Made by a program: the position numbers and the translations under genes. Of a DNA stretch of 64,000 bases, positions 47,033 through 56,056 are shown one piece after another. Location of the stretch: positions 62,001-126,000 of the forward strand of contig JAPPED010000026.1 of the NCBI GenBank assembly GCA_028824295.1, in the 5' to 3' direction. The stretch is from Rhodospirillales bacterium (GTDB taxonomy: Bacteria > Pseudomonadota > Alphaproteobacteria > TMED109). Within the stretch, counting starts at the first letter, position 1, and every line of letters begins with the position of its first letter. Below the pieces are notes generated by a model. The model worked only from the letters and a program-made list of their open reading frames with translations, ran no database searches and had not been told where the DNA came from.

Positions 47033-47929
47033 CTATTCGCGCCGCAGACGTCTGAGGATTTCTTCCAGCTGTGCGCTGCGCTGATAGCGGATTCTGACTT
47101 CGCCGCGGTTACCTCTGGCCCGAACCGCCACTTCCATTCCGAGCGTTTCTTGGAGTTCCCGCTCGAGTTCCTCCAGATTGGGGTCCCGCCGGGGCGGCGT
47201 GCGGCCACGGCGTTCGCGACGCACGAGCTGCTCCGCAGCACGGGAATTGAGACCGCGCTGCACGATCACGCGGGCCAGTTTCAACGCGTCCGGTGACCCG
47301 ATGAGCGGACGGGCTGAGCCCGCACTCAGTTCGCCGCTGCGGACCATCTGCTGTACCGGTTCCGGAAGCGACAGCAGCCGAACGGAATTGGCTACGTAGC
47401 TCCGGCTTCGACTGACCGTTTCGGCCGCCTGCGCCTGCGTGAAACCAAACTCGTCCATGAGCCGGGACAGCCCGCCAGCCTCCTCAATCGCATTGAGGTC
47501 AGCCCGCTCCATGTTCTCGATCAGCGCCAGGCCCACGGCCTCCTGATCGCTTGCGGCCCGAATCCGGACCGGGACGCGGTGCAGGCCAGCCTTCTGAGCG
47601 GCCCGCCATCTCCGCTCGCCGGCCAGGATCTGATAGCGGCCGGACTGCGCGGGATCGGGGCGGGCCAGGATCGGCTGCAGCATGCCCGAACGCCGGACCG
47701 AATTCGCCAACGTGTTGAGGTCATCCGGATCGAAGTCGGAACGCGGCTGAAACGGGTTCGGGACCAGGTCGGTGATGGGCAGTGTGGCGTCTGGGGCCGC
47801 TCCGGGCTCGGCCCCGCGGGCTTCCGGCACCGTGCGGGTGTCTGCAGTTGCGGCACGCTCCGCGACCAGGGACTCGAGCCCGCGAGAGAGGCCTCGGCGC
47901 ATCCGCGTCCCGCCGGTTTTCTGGGTCAC
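47033..47929 (-). CDS. parB: Chromosome partitioning protein ParB
   Basis: parS-binding CTPase clamp, 298 residues. The CTP motif GERRWRA is at 104-110 and ENMERADLN at 138-146 (canonical ENIQREDLN). A helix-turn-helix follows ([19 protein letters not shown]), then a C-terminal dimerisation segment. The start is GTG 47929, overlapping the parA stop as GTGA. No full parS palindrome was noticed near it. It is the last gene of the lutABC-smr-parAB run. Confidence 0.95.
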   Translation of the reverse strand: MTQKTGGTRMRRGLSRGLESLVAERAATADTRTVPEARGAEPGAAPDATLPITDLVPNPFQPRSDFDPDDLNTLANSVRRSGMLQPILARPDPAQSGRYQILAGERRWRAAQKAGLHRVPVRIRAASDQEAVGLALIENMERADLNAIEEAGGLSRLMDEFGFTQAQAAETVSRSRSYVANSVRLLSLPEPVQQMVRSGELSAGSARPLIGSPDALKLARVIVQRGLNSRAAEQLVRRERRGRTPPRRDPNLEELERELQETLGMEVAVRARGNRGEVRIRYQRSAQLEEILRRLRRE

Positions 47930-48729
47930 GACCGCATCCGATACGCCTCGTGTGTCAGCAGCTCCCGGGCGAGCGATACGTAGGCCTGCGACGCAGGCGA
48001 GTTCCGATCGTACAGGAGTACAGGCTCGCCGGCGGAAGGCGCTTCGGCAACGCGCACGCTCCGGGGGATTTCGGTCTTGAATACCTTGGATCGAAGGTGC
48101 TCGCGCACATCGCGCTCAACGTCGCGTGCGAGATTCGTGCGGCCATCGATCATGGTCAAGAGCACGCCATCCAGCGCAAGACTCCGATTGGGTCCCGCCC
48201 GCACCAATTCGATCGTCTCCAGCACCTGTGCGAGCCCCTCCATCGGCAAGAACTCGCACTGCAGCGGAATGATGACACCGTCGGCCACCGCCAGCGCTCC
48301 CAGTGTCAGCCAGCCGAACGACGGCGGACAGTCGAAGAAAATGTCGGTATGCGTGGTGCGAAAGGCGGCCACAGCGGATCCCAGGTGCCCTGCATCGATC
48401 TGCCGACGGACCTCGTCGACCCGGGCCAGGGCAGAAGTGGCCGGCACAAGTTGGAGGTTGTCGACCAGCGTGGAGCGGATCGCGTTGGCCGGTCCCGTTC
48501 GGCCCTCCAGGAGTTCCGTGACGCCGGGGTTCCGGTCTCCCAGCGCCACCCCGAGGCTGGTCGACGCATTCCCCTGTGGATCCATGTCCACCAGCAACAC
48601 CCGTCGCCCTGCAGCGGCAAAAGCCGTGGCGAGATTGACGGCCGTCGTGGTCTTGCCAACGCCACCTTTCTGGTTGGCGATCGCGACCACCCGCCCGTGG
48701 CCGGGAACCGGTCCCGACGGACGGGTCAC
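47926..48729 (-). CDS. parA: Chromosome partitioning ATPase ParA
   Basis: Deviant-Walker ATPase of 267 residues that positions ParB-parS complexes. The deviant P-loop KGGVGKTTT has the signature Lys21 and Lys26; [13 protein letters not shown] is the A' motif and FFDCPPSFG the Walker B. The start is GTG 48729, which overlaps the smr stop as GTGA. In most alphaproteobacteria parA follows rsmG/mnmG; here its upstream neighbour is an Smr protein and lutCBA. Confidence 0.96.
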   Translation of the reverse strand: MTRPSGPVPGHGRVVAIANQKGGVGKTTTAVNLATAFAAAGRRVLLVDMDPQGNASTSLGVALGDRNPGVTELLEGRTGPANAIRSTLVDNLQLVPATSALARVDEVRRQIDAGHLGSAVAAFRTTHTDIFFDCPPSFGWLTLGALAVADGVIIPLQCEFLPMEGLAQVLETIELVRAGPNRSLALDGVLLTMIDGRTNLARDVERDVREHLRSKVFKTEIPRSVRVAEAPSAGEPVLLYDRNSPASQAYVSLARELLTHEAYRMRS

Positions 48730-49247
48730 CGGGTTGGGCGGATTCGGATTAGCAGGTGAAATGCCCCGTCACCCCCGTGACGTGTCGGTGCCGGTTCGCA
48801 ACCCAGTACTACCCCGCGGAGTGCCGGCGAGCGGACGATCTCCGGCAGGGCTTCTCTGAGCGCTCCGGTGGGGCCGGCCTCCCCGAGCTTCCGCCCGGTC
48901 ACCACGCGGACACAGCGGTGCCCTCCTGCCTGCGCGTCCAGCACGAATTCACGCACGGCCACCCACGCCTCGGACACGCGAAAGCCGTGCAGATCGAGCG
49001 TTCGGGTCGGCGCGATCCGGCCCCGCCGAAGTTTCTGCCGCGTCGATCGATCGATCCCGTTGTGCGGCCGCTTCGAAACTGCGGCTCGCTTGATCACCGT
49101 CGGGCGCGCCGGGGGCGTGCCGGCGGCGGCGGGGTCGAGGAGACCGCCGCGCGCCGACCGTGAGTGCGGCCCCTTCAGGCTGGCCTCGAATTCCGCAATC
49201 TCCTCCGGAGTCGCGATTGAGGACGTGCGGCGCTTGAAACGCGTCAT
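48726..49247 (-). CDS. Smr/MutS2-domain protein
   Basis: A 173-residue protein with a basic, disordered N-terminal half ([14 protein letters not shown]) and a C-terminal Smr domain. The Smr marks are [18 protein letters not shown] (LDLHG) and VRVVTGRKL (normally VxIVTGKG). Smr domains nick or bind branched DNA, or cleave RNA in stalled-ribosome rescue. Start ATG 49247, overlapping the lutC stop as ATGA. The frame is open to 49406 but that part is inside lutC. Confidence 0.88.
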   Translation of the reverse strand: MTRFKRRTSSIATPEEIAEFEASLKGPHSRSARGGLLDPAAAGTPPARPTVIKRAAVSKRPHNGIDRSTRQKLRRGRIAPTRTLDLHGFRVSEAWVAVREFVLDAQAGGHRCVRVVTGRKLGEAGPTGALREALPEIVRSPALRGVVLGCEPAPTRHGGDGAFHLLIRIRPTR

Positions 49248-49852
49248 TTCTTGGTCACCAGCACGTGAAGCGAGCGCGGACCGTGCGCTCCGAGCTCGAT
49301 ACGCTGCTCGATGTCGCCGGTTCGGGATGGCCCCGTAATCAGGCAGACGGTGCGTGGCATCGACGCGCTCGACGCCGCTGAAAACGCGGTCTCGAGATCG
49401 GCGCACACCGCGTCTTCGGCCACCACGGCGATAGCGTGATCGGGCAGGAAATGGTTGGTGGTCGGGTTATCGCCGGCCGAAACGTGGACCAGACTGCCCG
49501 TTTCGGCGACCCCAAGGACCGCCGGGACGACCGCCGCCGCATCGTCGAGATCGGCGACTCCGAAGGCGGTTTCCAACAGCGGCTCGGCATCCCAACCAAG
49601 CTTCGCCAGCGCCGGGGACACCCTGATCCGTGCTGCCAGGTTGCGCTGCGTAAGATATTGGGCGACTGCCTGTGGAACCGCGTCTTCGGGAATCCGCTCG
49701 ACAGTCGCTCCGGCCGCCTCCAGACGCCGGCAGAACACGCCCACGTCTCCGGCGCGCGCCGGCGAGGCCACCGATTGGCGCGGGGATTCCTGCGATCCCT
49801 CCCCCAGACGATCCCGAAGACGGCCCAGAATCCGTTCGCGTGCCGCACTCAT
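49244..49852 (-). CDS. lutC: L-lactate utilization protein LutC (LUD domain)
   Basis: A 202-residue LUD-domain protein, third member of the LutABC iron-sulfur L-lactate dehydrogenase system. Family marks are the N-terminal RERILGRLRDRL helix, AVLGVAETGSLVH (a Glu-Thr-Gly-Ser loop) and LPDHAIAVV, ending LHVLVTKK. Start ATG 49852 overlaps the lutB stop; its own stop overlaps the smr start. Confidence 0.92.
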   Translation of the reverse strand: MSAARERILGRLRDRLGEGSQESPRQSVASPARAGDVGVFCRRLEAAGATVERIPEDAVPQAVAQYLTQRNLAARIRVSPALAKLGWDAEPLLETAFGVADLDDAAAVVPAVLGVAETGSLVHVSAGDNPTTNHFLPDHAIAVVAEDAVCADLETAFSAASSASMPRTVCLITGPSRTGDIEQRIELGAHGPRSLHVLVTKK

Positions 49853-51267
49853 GATCGGCGCTTCCAGCTGTTGAGAAACGTTCTACCGGCAGGCGCAGGA
49901 AAGTCGCGCGATCGGGTCCACCCGTTCGCCAGGACCAGATTCCGATAACGGCGGGACCGGCCAGCCAGCCGCGACAGCATCCACATTGCCACCCCCGTCC
50001 CCAACCGGTACAGCCGAGGATGTGCGGCGAGCCAGCCCCAGAGTGCGAGCGCCACCCGCGTCCGGACCGTGTTCAGGCGCGCTTCATGTTCCTTCGCCCG
50101 CCAATAGCGGAAGATCTTCGGAAGCGGGATCCGCATCGGACACACCTCTTCGCAGCGCCCGCACAGACTGGAGGCATTGGGAAGATGACGGGCGGCTTCG
50201 ACGCCGAGCAAGGCAGGGGTCAACGCTGCACCGATCGGGCCGGGATACACCCAGCCATACGCGTGACCGCCCACGGCGCCGTACACAGGACAATGGTTCA
50301 TGCAGGCCCCGCAACGGATGCAGCGCAGCACGTCCTCGGCCGGTGTGCCCAATAGGCTTGACCGGCCGTTGTCCAGCAGGATCACATGGTATTCCGAAGG
50401 CCCGTCGATATCGGTCGATCGCCTAGGCCCGGTCGAGACCGTCGTGTAGGCGGACATGTCCTGACCGGTGGCGGACCGGGCCAGGACCCTCAGGATGGCC
50501 GCGCCGTCGGCCAGTGTCGGTACCACTTTCTCGATCGTGGCCAGCACGATGTGCAAACGCGGGAGCGTCTGAGTGAGGTCGCCGTTGCCTTCGTTCGTAA
50601 CGATGACCGAACTCCCCGTGTCGGCGACCAGGAAATTCGCGCCGGTGAGGCCGGCATCCGCCTCCAGGAACCGCCGTCGAAGCACGGCGCGCGCCTCGGC
50701 GACAAGGTCGGCGGGCGTGTGACGCGGGAACGGCTCCGCCTTGTGGTGGTGGTGCTGCCGGAAGAGTTCGACGACTTGCGGCATCGTCTTGTGGATGGCT
50801 GGGGCAATAATGTGGCTGGGCACCTCGTCGGCGAGCTGGATGATGTATTCGCCGAGATCGGTTTCGACCACCTCGATGTCATGTTCCTCCAGGAAGCCGT
50901 TGAGGCCGATCTCCTCGGCCACCATGGTCTTGCCCTTGCTCAGCACCCGCACGCCGCGGGAGGTCAGCAGCTCCAGCACGATCTGGCGAGCGTCTGCAGG
51001 GGTTTCCGCCCAGTGCACCACCCCGCCCTGTTCCTGGCAGCGCGCCTCGAAGTTCTCCAGATGATGGTGCAGCTGACGGAGGGTGCGCGTCTTTGCATCC
51101 ACGGCCGCATCGCGCGCATCCTCGAACTCGGAGAACCGCTCCACAGCATCGGTGCGGCGGGCCTGAAACCCGTCCCCGAGCAGCCGCAGCGCTGCCTGCA
51201 GATTTTCGTCTTCGAGAGCCCGAGCGCTCGCTTCAGGAAACTGCGCGATCTCGCGTCCGTCGAACAT
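49849..51267 (-). CDS. lutB: L-lactate utilization iron-sulfur protein LutB
   Basis: A 472-residue protein combining a LUD domain (with AETPADARQIV, KGKTMVAEEIGLN and VADTGSSVIVTNEGNGDL) with a ferredoxin-like domain holding two 4Fe-4S motifs, CIRCGACMNHCPVY and CGRCEEVCPMRIPLP. The C-terminal helical tail is typical of LutB. Start ATG 51267 (MFDGREIAQFPEAS), two bases after the lutA stop. It transfers electrons from lactate oxidation in the cytosol. Confidence 0.93.
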   Translation of the reverse strand: MFDGREIAQFPEASARALEDENLQAALRLLGDGFQARRTDAVERFSEFEDARDAAVDAKTRTLRQLHHHLENFEARCQEQGGVVHWAETPADARQIVLELLTSRGVRVLSKGKTMVAEEIGLNGFLEEHDIEVVETDLGEYIIQLADEVPSHIIAPAIHKTMPQVVELFRQHHHHKAEPFPRHTPADLVAEARAVLRRRFLEADAGLTGANFLVADTGSSVIVTNEGNGDLTQTLPRLHIVLATIEKVVPTLADGAAILRVLARSATGQDMSAYTTVSTGPRRSTDIDGPSEYHVILLDNGRSSLLGTPAEDVLRCIRCGACMNHCPVYGAVGGHAYGWVYPGPIGAALTPALLGVEAARHLPNASSLCGRCEEVCPMRIPLPKIFRYWRAKEHEARLNTVRTRVALALWGWLAAHPRLYRLGTGVAMWMLSRLAGRSRRYRNLVLANGWTRSRDFPAPAGRTFLNSWKRRS

Positions 51268-51269
51268 GA

Positions 51270-52046
51270 TCAAACCGGGACGACGGGGTCCGTGTTCTCC
51301 GCGCCGGCCAGAACTTCGGCCACGTGCAAGCAAGCGATTGGTCGCCCCTCACGGGCCAGTCTCCCGGCGATGTTCAAGAGGCAGCCGAGATCTCCGGCAA
51401 GCACGGTCTCCGCACCGGTCCCGGCGATCGAAGCTGTCTTGTCTGAGACCATCTTCGTGGAAATGTCCGGGTACTTGACGCAGAACGTGCCGCCAAACCC
51501 GCAGCACGCGTCGCGATCCGGAAGTTCCACGAGCTCCAGCCCGTCCACCCGCGCCAACAGGGCACGAGGCTGGTCACGTACCGCCATCTCGCGCAGCGAC
51601 GAGCAGGAGTCGTGGTAAGTCACGCGCTGCGGAAACGTGGCTGAAATGTCGGTCCAACCGGCCACGTCCACCAGAAAGCTGGTCAGTTCGTGGGTTCGAC
51701 CGGCAAGCCTCTCTGCGCGCGCTGCCTCGTCCGGCTCCGATGCGAACAGCCGGCCCAGGTGTAGCCGCAGCATTCCGGCGCAACTCCCTGACGGCGCGAC
51801 GACGTACTCGAATGGCTCGAAGGCATTCAGGAACCCGCGGGCAACGCGGCGCGCTGTGCGCAAGTCCCCTGAGTTGTACGCGGGCTGGCCACAACAGGTC
51901 TGACGGTCGGGGACTTCCACCCGGAACCCCGCCCGTTCCAGCAGCTTCACCGACGCCCAAGCCACTGACGGCCTGAACAAGTCGGCGAGGCAGGTCACGA
52001 ACAAGCCGACGCGCCCGCGATGGGACTCGCTGCTGGGGACAGACAC
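51270..52046 (-). CDS. lutA: L-lactate utilization protein LutA (CCG-domain oxidoreductase)
   Basis: A 258-residue protein with two CCG (cysteine-rich) domains: DRQTCCGQPAYNSGD and DRDACCGFGGTFCVKYPDIS, plus YHDSCSSLRE. It resembles GlpC/LutA subunits that bind noncubane or 4Fe-4S clusters. The start is GTG 52046. First recognisable gene of the lut run; no lactate permease (lldP/lctP) is adjacent, so uptake must be encoded elsewhere. Confidence 0.92.
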   Translation of the reverse strand: MSVPSSESHRGRVGLFVTCLADLFRPSVAWASVKLLERAGFRVEVPDRQTCCGQPAYNSGDLRTARRVARGFLNAFEPFEYVVAPSGSCAGMLRLHLGRLFASEPDEAARAERLAGRTHELTSFLVDVAGWTDISATFPQRVTYHDSCSSLREMAVRDQPRALLARVDGLELVELPDRDACCGFGGTFCVKYPDISTKMVSDKTASIAGTGAETVLAGDLGCLLNIAGRLAREGRPIACLHVAEVLAGAENTDPVVPV

Positions 52047-52062
52047 GACCAGGATCGGCCGA

Positions 52063-52458
52063 TCAGGAAACTCGACGGGCGTTGGTCAGAGCGTAAGCGC
52101 AGAGTCCGGTCGACACCCCGTCGCCGATCGGTTCGACCGTCCCGTCAGGCATGATTGGCTCCAATGCGCCGTCGATCGCTTCCCGCGCTTCCACCTTGAC
52201 TGTGATCTCAGGCCCGCCGGGCAGGGAGTGGGGGCGCGGCGGTGCCATGAGACTGAGGAGACGTCTGCGGTCGGAACTGGCGAGCGGGATCTTGCAGCCG
52301 TCGGCGGGCGCCACCGCCGTCATGGGGTCCGCGTACTGCTGCCCGTCATCCTGCACGGAGACTGAAACCGCCCCCCACATGGACAGCACCGAGTATCCGG
52401 AAACCGGGAATAACCGAGAGGGCTGCATGCCTGGCCTCCGTACTACCGCCTCGACCAC
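52063..52458 (-). CDS. Unrecognised ORF immediately upstream of lutA
   Basis: A 131-residue frame ending 16 bases before lutA. From about residue 20 it is protein-like: SVLSMWGAVSVSVQDDG, then YADPMTAVAPADGCKIPLAS, SDRRRLLSLMAP, and EITVKVEAREAIDGALEPI, with the late PDGTVEPIGDGVSTGLCAYAL. The alternation of strand-like segments and charged turns argues for a real or formerly real protein; I do not recognise the family. It could be the C-terminal part of a broken gene, as a decayed permease adjoins it. Confidence 0.45.
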   Translation of the reverse strand: MVEAVVRRPGMQPSRLFPVSGYSVLSMWGAVSVSVQDDGQQYADPMTAVAPADGCKIPLASSDRRRLLSLMAPPRPHSLPGGPEITVKVEAREAIDGALEPIMPDGTVEPIGDGVSTGLCAYALTNARRVS

Positions 52459-53189
52459 CAGACAATACCCGTGGAATGTCGGTTCGGGCCGCCAGGACGC
52501 CCGAGCCCAAGTACTGTCAGGACCAGCATGGCCTCGCCGCCAACCCAGGCAAAGGGCACCAGAAGTTGCTTGTGCTCCCCACTACCACAGGCTCGCGCCG
52601 CAGGCCACGCGGTGGGCTGTGGCCAAGCCGAGACCTGCACCAGCGACAATCAATATAAGGCTCTCCGCCATGATCTGCCAGAACAGCTGCAACTGGGTAG
52701 CGCCCGGCGCCCGTATGACGGCAAGGTCCTCCTGCCGTTCCTCGAGTACCTGAACGAGCGCAGCAAACAGGCCCAGGACTGCGCCAACCATCAAGATGGC
52801 CGTGAACGCGCGCACCGCATCAGCGCCGAACCCGACAAGCCGAAACCGGCGTCGGACATGGAGCGCCGGGCGCGCCGCCTGAGTCACCGTCGACTGATTG
52901 ATCTCGCGCGGTAACAAGACGGTCTCCATCGGTGCGAAACGATCAATGAGAAGTGCCGTGATTTCGCGGGCCAAAGACTGGCGGAAGCCTGTTGCGGGTA
53001 GGTCTCGTGGTCGCCGGCGGCGTGCCCCACACGACCCACGACCTCGCAATCATCATCGTGCCCAGGGCTGGGCGCCGGTTCCGCGGGCTCGGCATGGTGA
53101 TCGTGCTCGGTGGCGGCGCCCCGACCCAGACCTTGTCCGGGAGCCATACCGTGCACCGCCGGTACCGTTGCCGGGATCGACCCAGGCAA
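52459..53189 (-). pseudogene. Decayed FtsX-like ABC transporter permease
   Basis: Pieces of one protein lie in different minus-strand frames. At 52884-53189 a His-rich loop (VHGMAPGQG, EHDHHAEPAEPAPSPGHDDD) resembles the periplasmic region of FtsX/MacB-type permeases. In a second frame (52582-53049) REITALLIDRF, LPREINQST and RRFRLVGFGADAVRAF lead into two membrane helices (AILMVGAVLGLFAALVQVLE and SLILIVAGAGLGLATAH) with the EERQEDLAVIRAPGAT coupling loop. A third segment (about 52480-52580) holds a last helix (EAMLVLTVLG). The N-terminal half and the ATPase partner are missing. Confidence 0.65.
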
Positions 53190-53243
53190 CTGAGGAGTTT
53201 CAGACCGTCAGGGCGCGTCGGAGCGGCTCATCGTGCGCTGGGC

Positions 53244-53981
53244 TCACGGCCCATCCAGTCGCCGTTTCAAGTTTCGAAGATCATTCCAGGCATCTGCCTT
53301 CCGAGCCGGCTGACGTAGCAGGAAAGCCGGGTGAAACGTCGGGAGCACCGGGACAGGCGGAATGCCCTCGATCGGAATCTCCCGCCACTGCCCACGCAAC
53401 TTGCTGATCCCCAGCCGGGTCCCGAGCAGGACACGGGCCGCGGCCGCCCCGAGCAGAAGAATTGCCTGCGGGCGGACCAGGGCGACGTGAGTCCGCACGA
53501 ACGGCAGGCAGGTGGCCATTTCCTCGTCGGTGGGGGTCCGGTTGTTGGGGGGGCGCCAGAACACAACGTTCGTGATGTACGCGCTGGTCCGGTCGCGGCC
53601 GATTGCGGCCAGCATCTGGTCGAGGAGTTTGCCGGCGGATCCGACGAACGGGAGACCGATTCGATCTTCTTCGCGACCGGGGGCCTCGCCGATCAACATC
53701 AACCCCGCTTCCGGATTGCCGTCGGAAAACACGGTTCGGGTTGCATCCGTCCGCAGCGCGCAGCCCCGAAAGCTCTCTACCTCGGCGCGAAGTTCTTCGA
53801 GGTTCGTGGCCGGAACCCGCTGGCCCGCGACTGCTGCGGCAGGTTCGCCCGGAACCTGCTCTTGTGGGGGGGAACTCGCCGCCAGACGATTCAACGGTTC
53901 CGGTGCCAGCGCTTCGTCCGCACCCATGTCGACATACCAGCGCAGCAGTGCGGTCGCGGCTGCACGATCACCGGCCGACAT
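53244..53981 (-). CDS. Uracil-DNA glycosylase, family 4/5 type
   Basis: A 245-residue base-excision enzyme. Motif A is GEAPGREEDRIGLPFVGSAG, a second motif is VFWRPPNNRTP, and the His motif is PTFHPAFLLR. A single Cys in FRGCALRTDATRTVF is seen where iron-sulfur members have a CxxC; alphaproteobacterial relatives often have this form. The first about 65 residues are a variable Ala/Pro-rich leader. Start ATG 53981, 13 bases after the stop of a small upstream ORF. Confidence 0.9.
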   Translation of the reverse strand: MSAGDRAAATALLRWYVDMGADEALAPEPLNRLAASSPPQEQVPGEPAAAVAGQRVPATNLEELRAEVESFRGCALRTDATRTVFSDGNPEAGLMLIGEAPGREEDRIGLPFVGSAGKLLDQMLAAIGRDRTSAYITNVVFWRPPNNRTPTDEEMATCLPFVRTHVALVRPQAILLLGAAAARVLLGTRLGISKLRGQWREIPIEGIPPVPVLPTFHPAFLLRQPARKADAWNDLRNLKRRLDGP

Positions 53982-53994
53982 CCGGACTAGCTGA

Positions 53995-54198
53995 CTAGAG
54001 CGAAGCGAAGGGGACCGGTCGGCCCTTGGAATCGCGGACCAAGGCTCCTGACTCGTCCTGAGCGGCTACGTAGCGGCCATGCCCGACCCACTTACCAACG
54101 TAAAGCACCGGCTTTACCGGTTTCCCGTCATACGTCTTCTCGCGACGGTTGCGATTGGCTTCAGCCCGAATCGCGGGATTGTTCTTGGTGAGCGGCAT
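53995..54198 (-). CDS. Small conserved-looking hypothetical protein, 67 residues
   Basis: A basic, soluble 67-residue protein: MPLTKNNPAIRAEANRNRRE, then a beta-rich half with VLYVGKWVGHGRYVAAQDESG and KGRPVPFASL. The Gly/Tyr/Trp pattern is protein-like and codon use matches the neighbours, but I cannot name the family. It precedes the uracil-DNA glycosylase gene by 13 bases on the same strand, so co-transcription is likely. Confidence 0.65.
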   Translation of the reverse strand: MPLTKNNPAIRAEANRNRREKTYDGKPVKPVLYVGKWVGHGRYVAAQDESGALVRDSKGRPVPFASL

Positions 54199-54617
54199 CG
54201 TTTGCTCTCTCCGTAGCCGGGCCTACCGAATGTATCCGCGGCGCCTCGCAACGCCAGTCAAGAAGCCACAAACTAGCACACGAAGGCGTAGGTACGAGTC
54301 TGCGGAAGGAACTGCCGGCGTGACGCTGCGCCGACGCCCGATCACCGCCACCTGTCGGCACCCGTGCAGCTCGAGCCGGTTCAGCGAGCCTGCCTGTCTC
54401 CGCCGATGCTAAGGAATCAGCAGTTTGGCTGCCCCGGCTCCGGTTGGGACGTCAGGGAACCCGCTCGCAAGGGTCCTCGCTTCCCCGGGTTCCTGGCCGC
54501 GACTGCTTTACGGGACAGACGGTCTCGATCATGCTGCCCAAGCCGAGTGTCGCTGCCCAGCGAACCTGTTCGTCCAGCACCCTGGCGGCGGCATGATGCA
54601 GTGCGGAGAACCGCTCG
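54199..54617. other. Divergent intergenic region
   Basis: About 420 bases between the small minus-strand ORF and the plus-strand amidotransferase. Should contain both promoters. No tRNA, gene or clear repeat was seen. Confidence 0.4.
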
Positions 54618-55340
54618 GTGTCGACTGACCGACCGCTCATTGGACTGACCCTCGACCACGAAACGGCCCAGACGTATTCCAGGTTTCCCTGGTACGCGTT
54701 GCGCCAGAATTACGTGGACTGGATGACCGCATCCGGGGCCGTGCCGGTCGCGCTCCCACACGAAACCGACCTCGTGGCTGATCTGTTGGAGCACCTGGAC
54801 GGTCTCGTCGTGACCGGCGGGGCGTTTGACGTGGATCCGGCCTTGTTCGGCGCGAGCGAGCGCCACGCGAGCGTGACCACGAAAGATCGACGCACCACGT
54901 TCGAGGCCGACATCACGCGCCGGGCCCTGTCGCGGGATCTTCCGGTCTTGGGAATCTGCGGCGGCGAGCAGCTGCTCAACGTCGTGCTGGGCGGCACGCT
55001 GCTGCAGCATATCCCGAGTGCGATCAGCGAAGCGCTGGAACACGAACAGCCCAATTCTCGTGACGAACCCGGTCATTCGGTCAGGGTCATCGATGGCACG
55101 CGGCTCGGAACCATCGTGGGTTCCAGCCGACTGGATGTAAACAGCGCCCACCATCAGGCAGTCGCTGAGTTGGGAGAGGGCGTGATCGTCAATGCCGTCG
55201 CGCCAGACGGCGTGATCGAGGGCATCGAGCACCCGGGTTTTCGGTTTTGCATCGGGGTGCAGTGGCACCCTGAATTCATGTTGCAGGATGGGGACCGCCG
55301 GTTGGGTAGGGCATTTGTGGAGGCAGCTGCGAAAACGTGA
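54618..55340 (+). CDS. Class I glutamine amidotransferase, gamma-Glu-GABA hydrolase (PuuD)-like
   Basis: A 240-residue peptidase C26 protein. The nucleophile Cys is in LGICGGEQLLNV and the His-Glu pair in GVQWHPEF; LVVTGGAFDVDPALFG and VNSAHHQAV are also typical. Members hydrolyse gamma-glutamyl amides such as gamma-Glu-GABA in putrescine catabolism; no other puu gene is nearby, so the substrate is open. The start is GTG 54618 with GGAGAA upstream. The stop overlaps the next start as GTGA. Confidence 0.9.
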   Translation: MSTDRPLIGLTLDHETAQTYSRFPWYALRQNYVDWMTASGAVPVALPHETDLVADLLEHLDGLVVTGGAFDVDPALFGASERHASVTTKDRRTTFEADITRRALSRDLPVLGICGGEQLLNVVLGGTLLQHIPSAISEALEHEQPNSRDEPGHSVRVIDGTRLGTIVGSSRLDVNSAHHQAVAELGEGVIVNAVAPDGVIEGIEHPGFRFCIGVQWHPEFMLQDGDRRLGRAFVEAAAKT

Positions 55341-56056
55341 CGGCGGAGCGCATAGGCCGCCGCATCGCGAGGTCCGGGCTGTGTTCGCGCCGAACGGCCG
55401 AGCGATGGATTGCCGCGGGCCGTGTCCACGTCAACGGCGAGCCCGTCTTCCTCCCCGGCCGCAATGTGGTCGCCGAAGATACGGTCACGGTGGACGGAAC
55501 AGTGCTGCCCGCACCTGCGCCTGCACGATTGTTCCGCTTCCACAAGCCCCCGGGCTTTGTCACCACACGCGCCGACCCGGCCGGGCGGCAAACGGTCTTC
55601 GACCTCCTCCCAGACGGCCTCCCGTACCTTCACCCGGTTGGCCGCCTCGACCTAGCCTCGGAGGGACTCCTGCTCCTGACAACCGACGGCGCGCTGAAAC
55701 GACGGCTCGAACTTCCGCGGACCGGCCTCCCCCGGCACTACCGGGTTCGCGTCCATGGCCGGATCGACCCCAATCGCCTAGCTGCCCTCGCAAGGGGCAC
55801 GCAAGTCGACGGCGTCCGCTATGGCCCCATCGCCGTTGAGGTCGCGCGTGGCGGAAGGACGAACGCCTGGCTGGAGGTCACCTTGCGCGAAGGCAAGAAC
55901 CGCGAAGTACGCCGCGTGCTCCAGCATGTCGGGCTGCTGGTCAACCGCCTGATTCGAACAGCCTATGGGCCAATCCAGCTCGGTTCACTGCCGCGCGGGG
56001 GCTTCGTGGAAGTGCCGGCGGCAACGTTGCACGAGCACTTCGGCGGCTCTCGTTGA
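55337..56056 (+). CDS. RNA pseudouridine synthase, RluB/RsuA family
   Basis: A 239-residue enzyme with an N-terminal S4 RNA-binding domain (RIGRRIARSGLCSRRTAERWIAAGRVHVNG in outline) and a catalytic domain with the nucleophilic Asp in GRLDLASEGLLLLT. KNREVRRVLQHVG is the family's late motif. Target is probably 23S rRNA (RluB-like), though RluE/RsuA cannot be excluded. The start is GTG 55337 overlapping the amidotransferase stop; its stop overlaps rsmD as TTGA. Confidence 0.92.
   Translation: MTAERIGRRIARSGLCSRRTAERWIAAGRVHVNGEPVFLPGRNVVAEDTVTVDGTVLPAPAPARLFRFHKPPGFVTTRADPAGRQTVFDLLPDGLPYLHPVGRLDLASEGLLLLTTDGALKRRLELPRTGLPRHYRVRVHGRIDPNRLAALARGTQVDGVRYGPIAVEVARGGRTNAWLEVTLREGKNREVRRVLQHVGLLVNRLIRTAYGPIQLGSLPRGGFVEVPAATLHEHFGGSR

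Noticed and set aside
49258-49275. A parS-like CACGTGAA in the lutC 3' end
   Set aside because: Only the centre matches; the flanking bases do not form the 16-base palindrome expected of parS.
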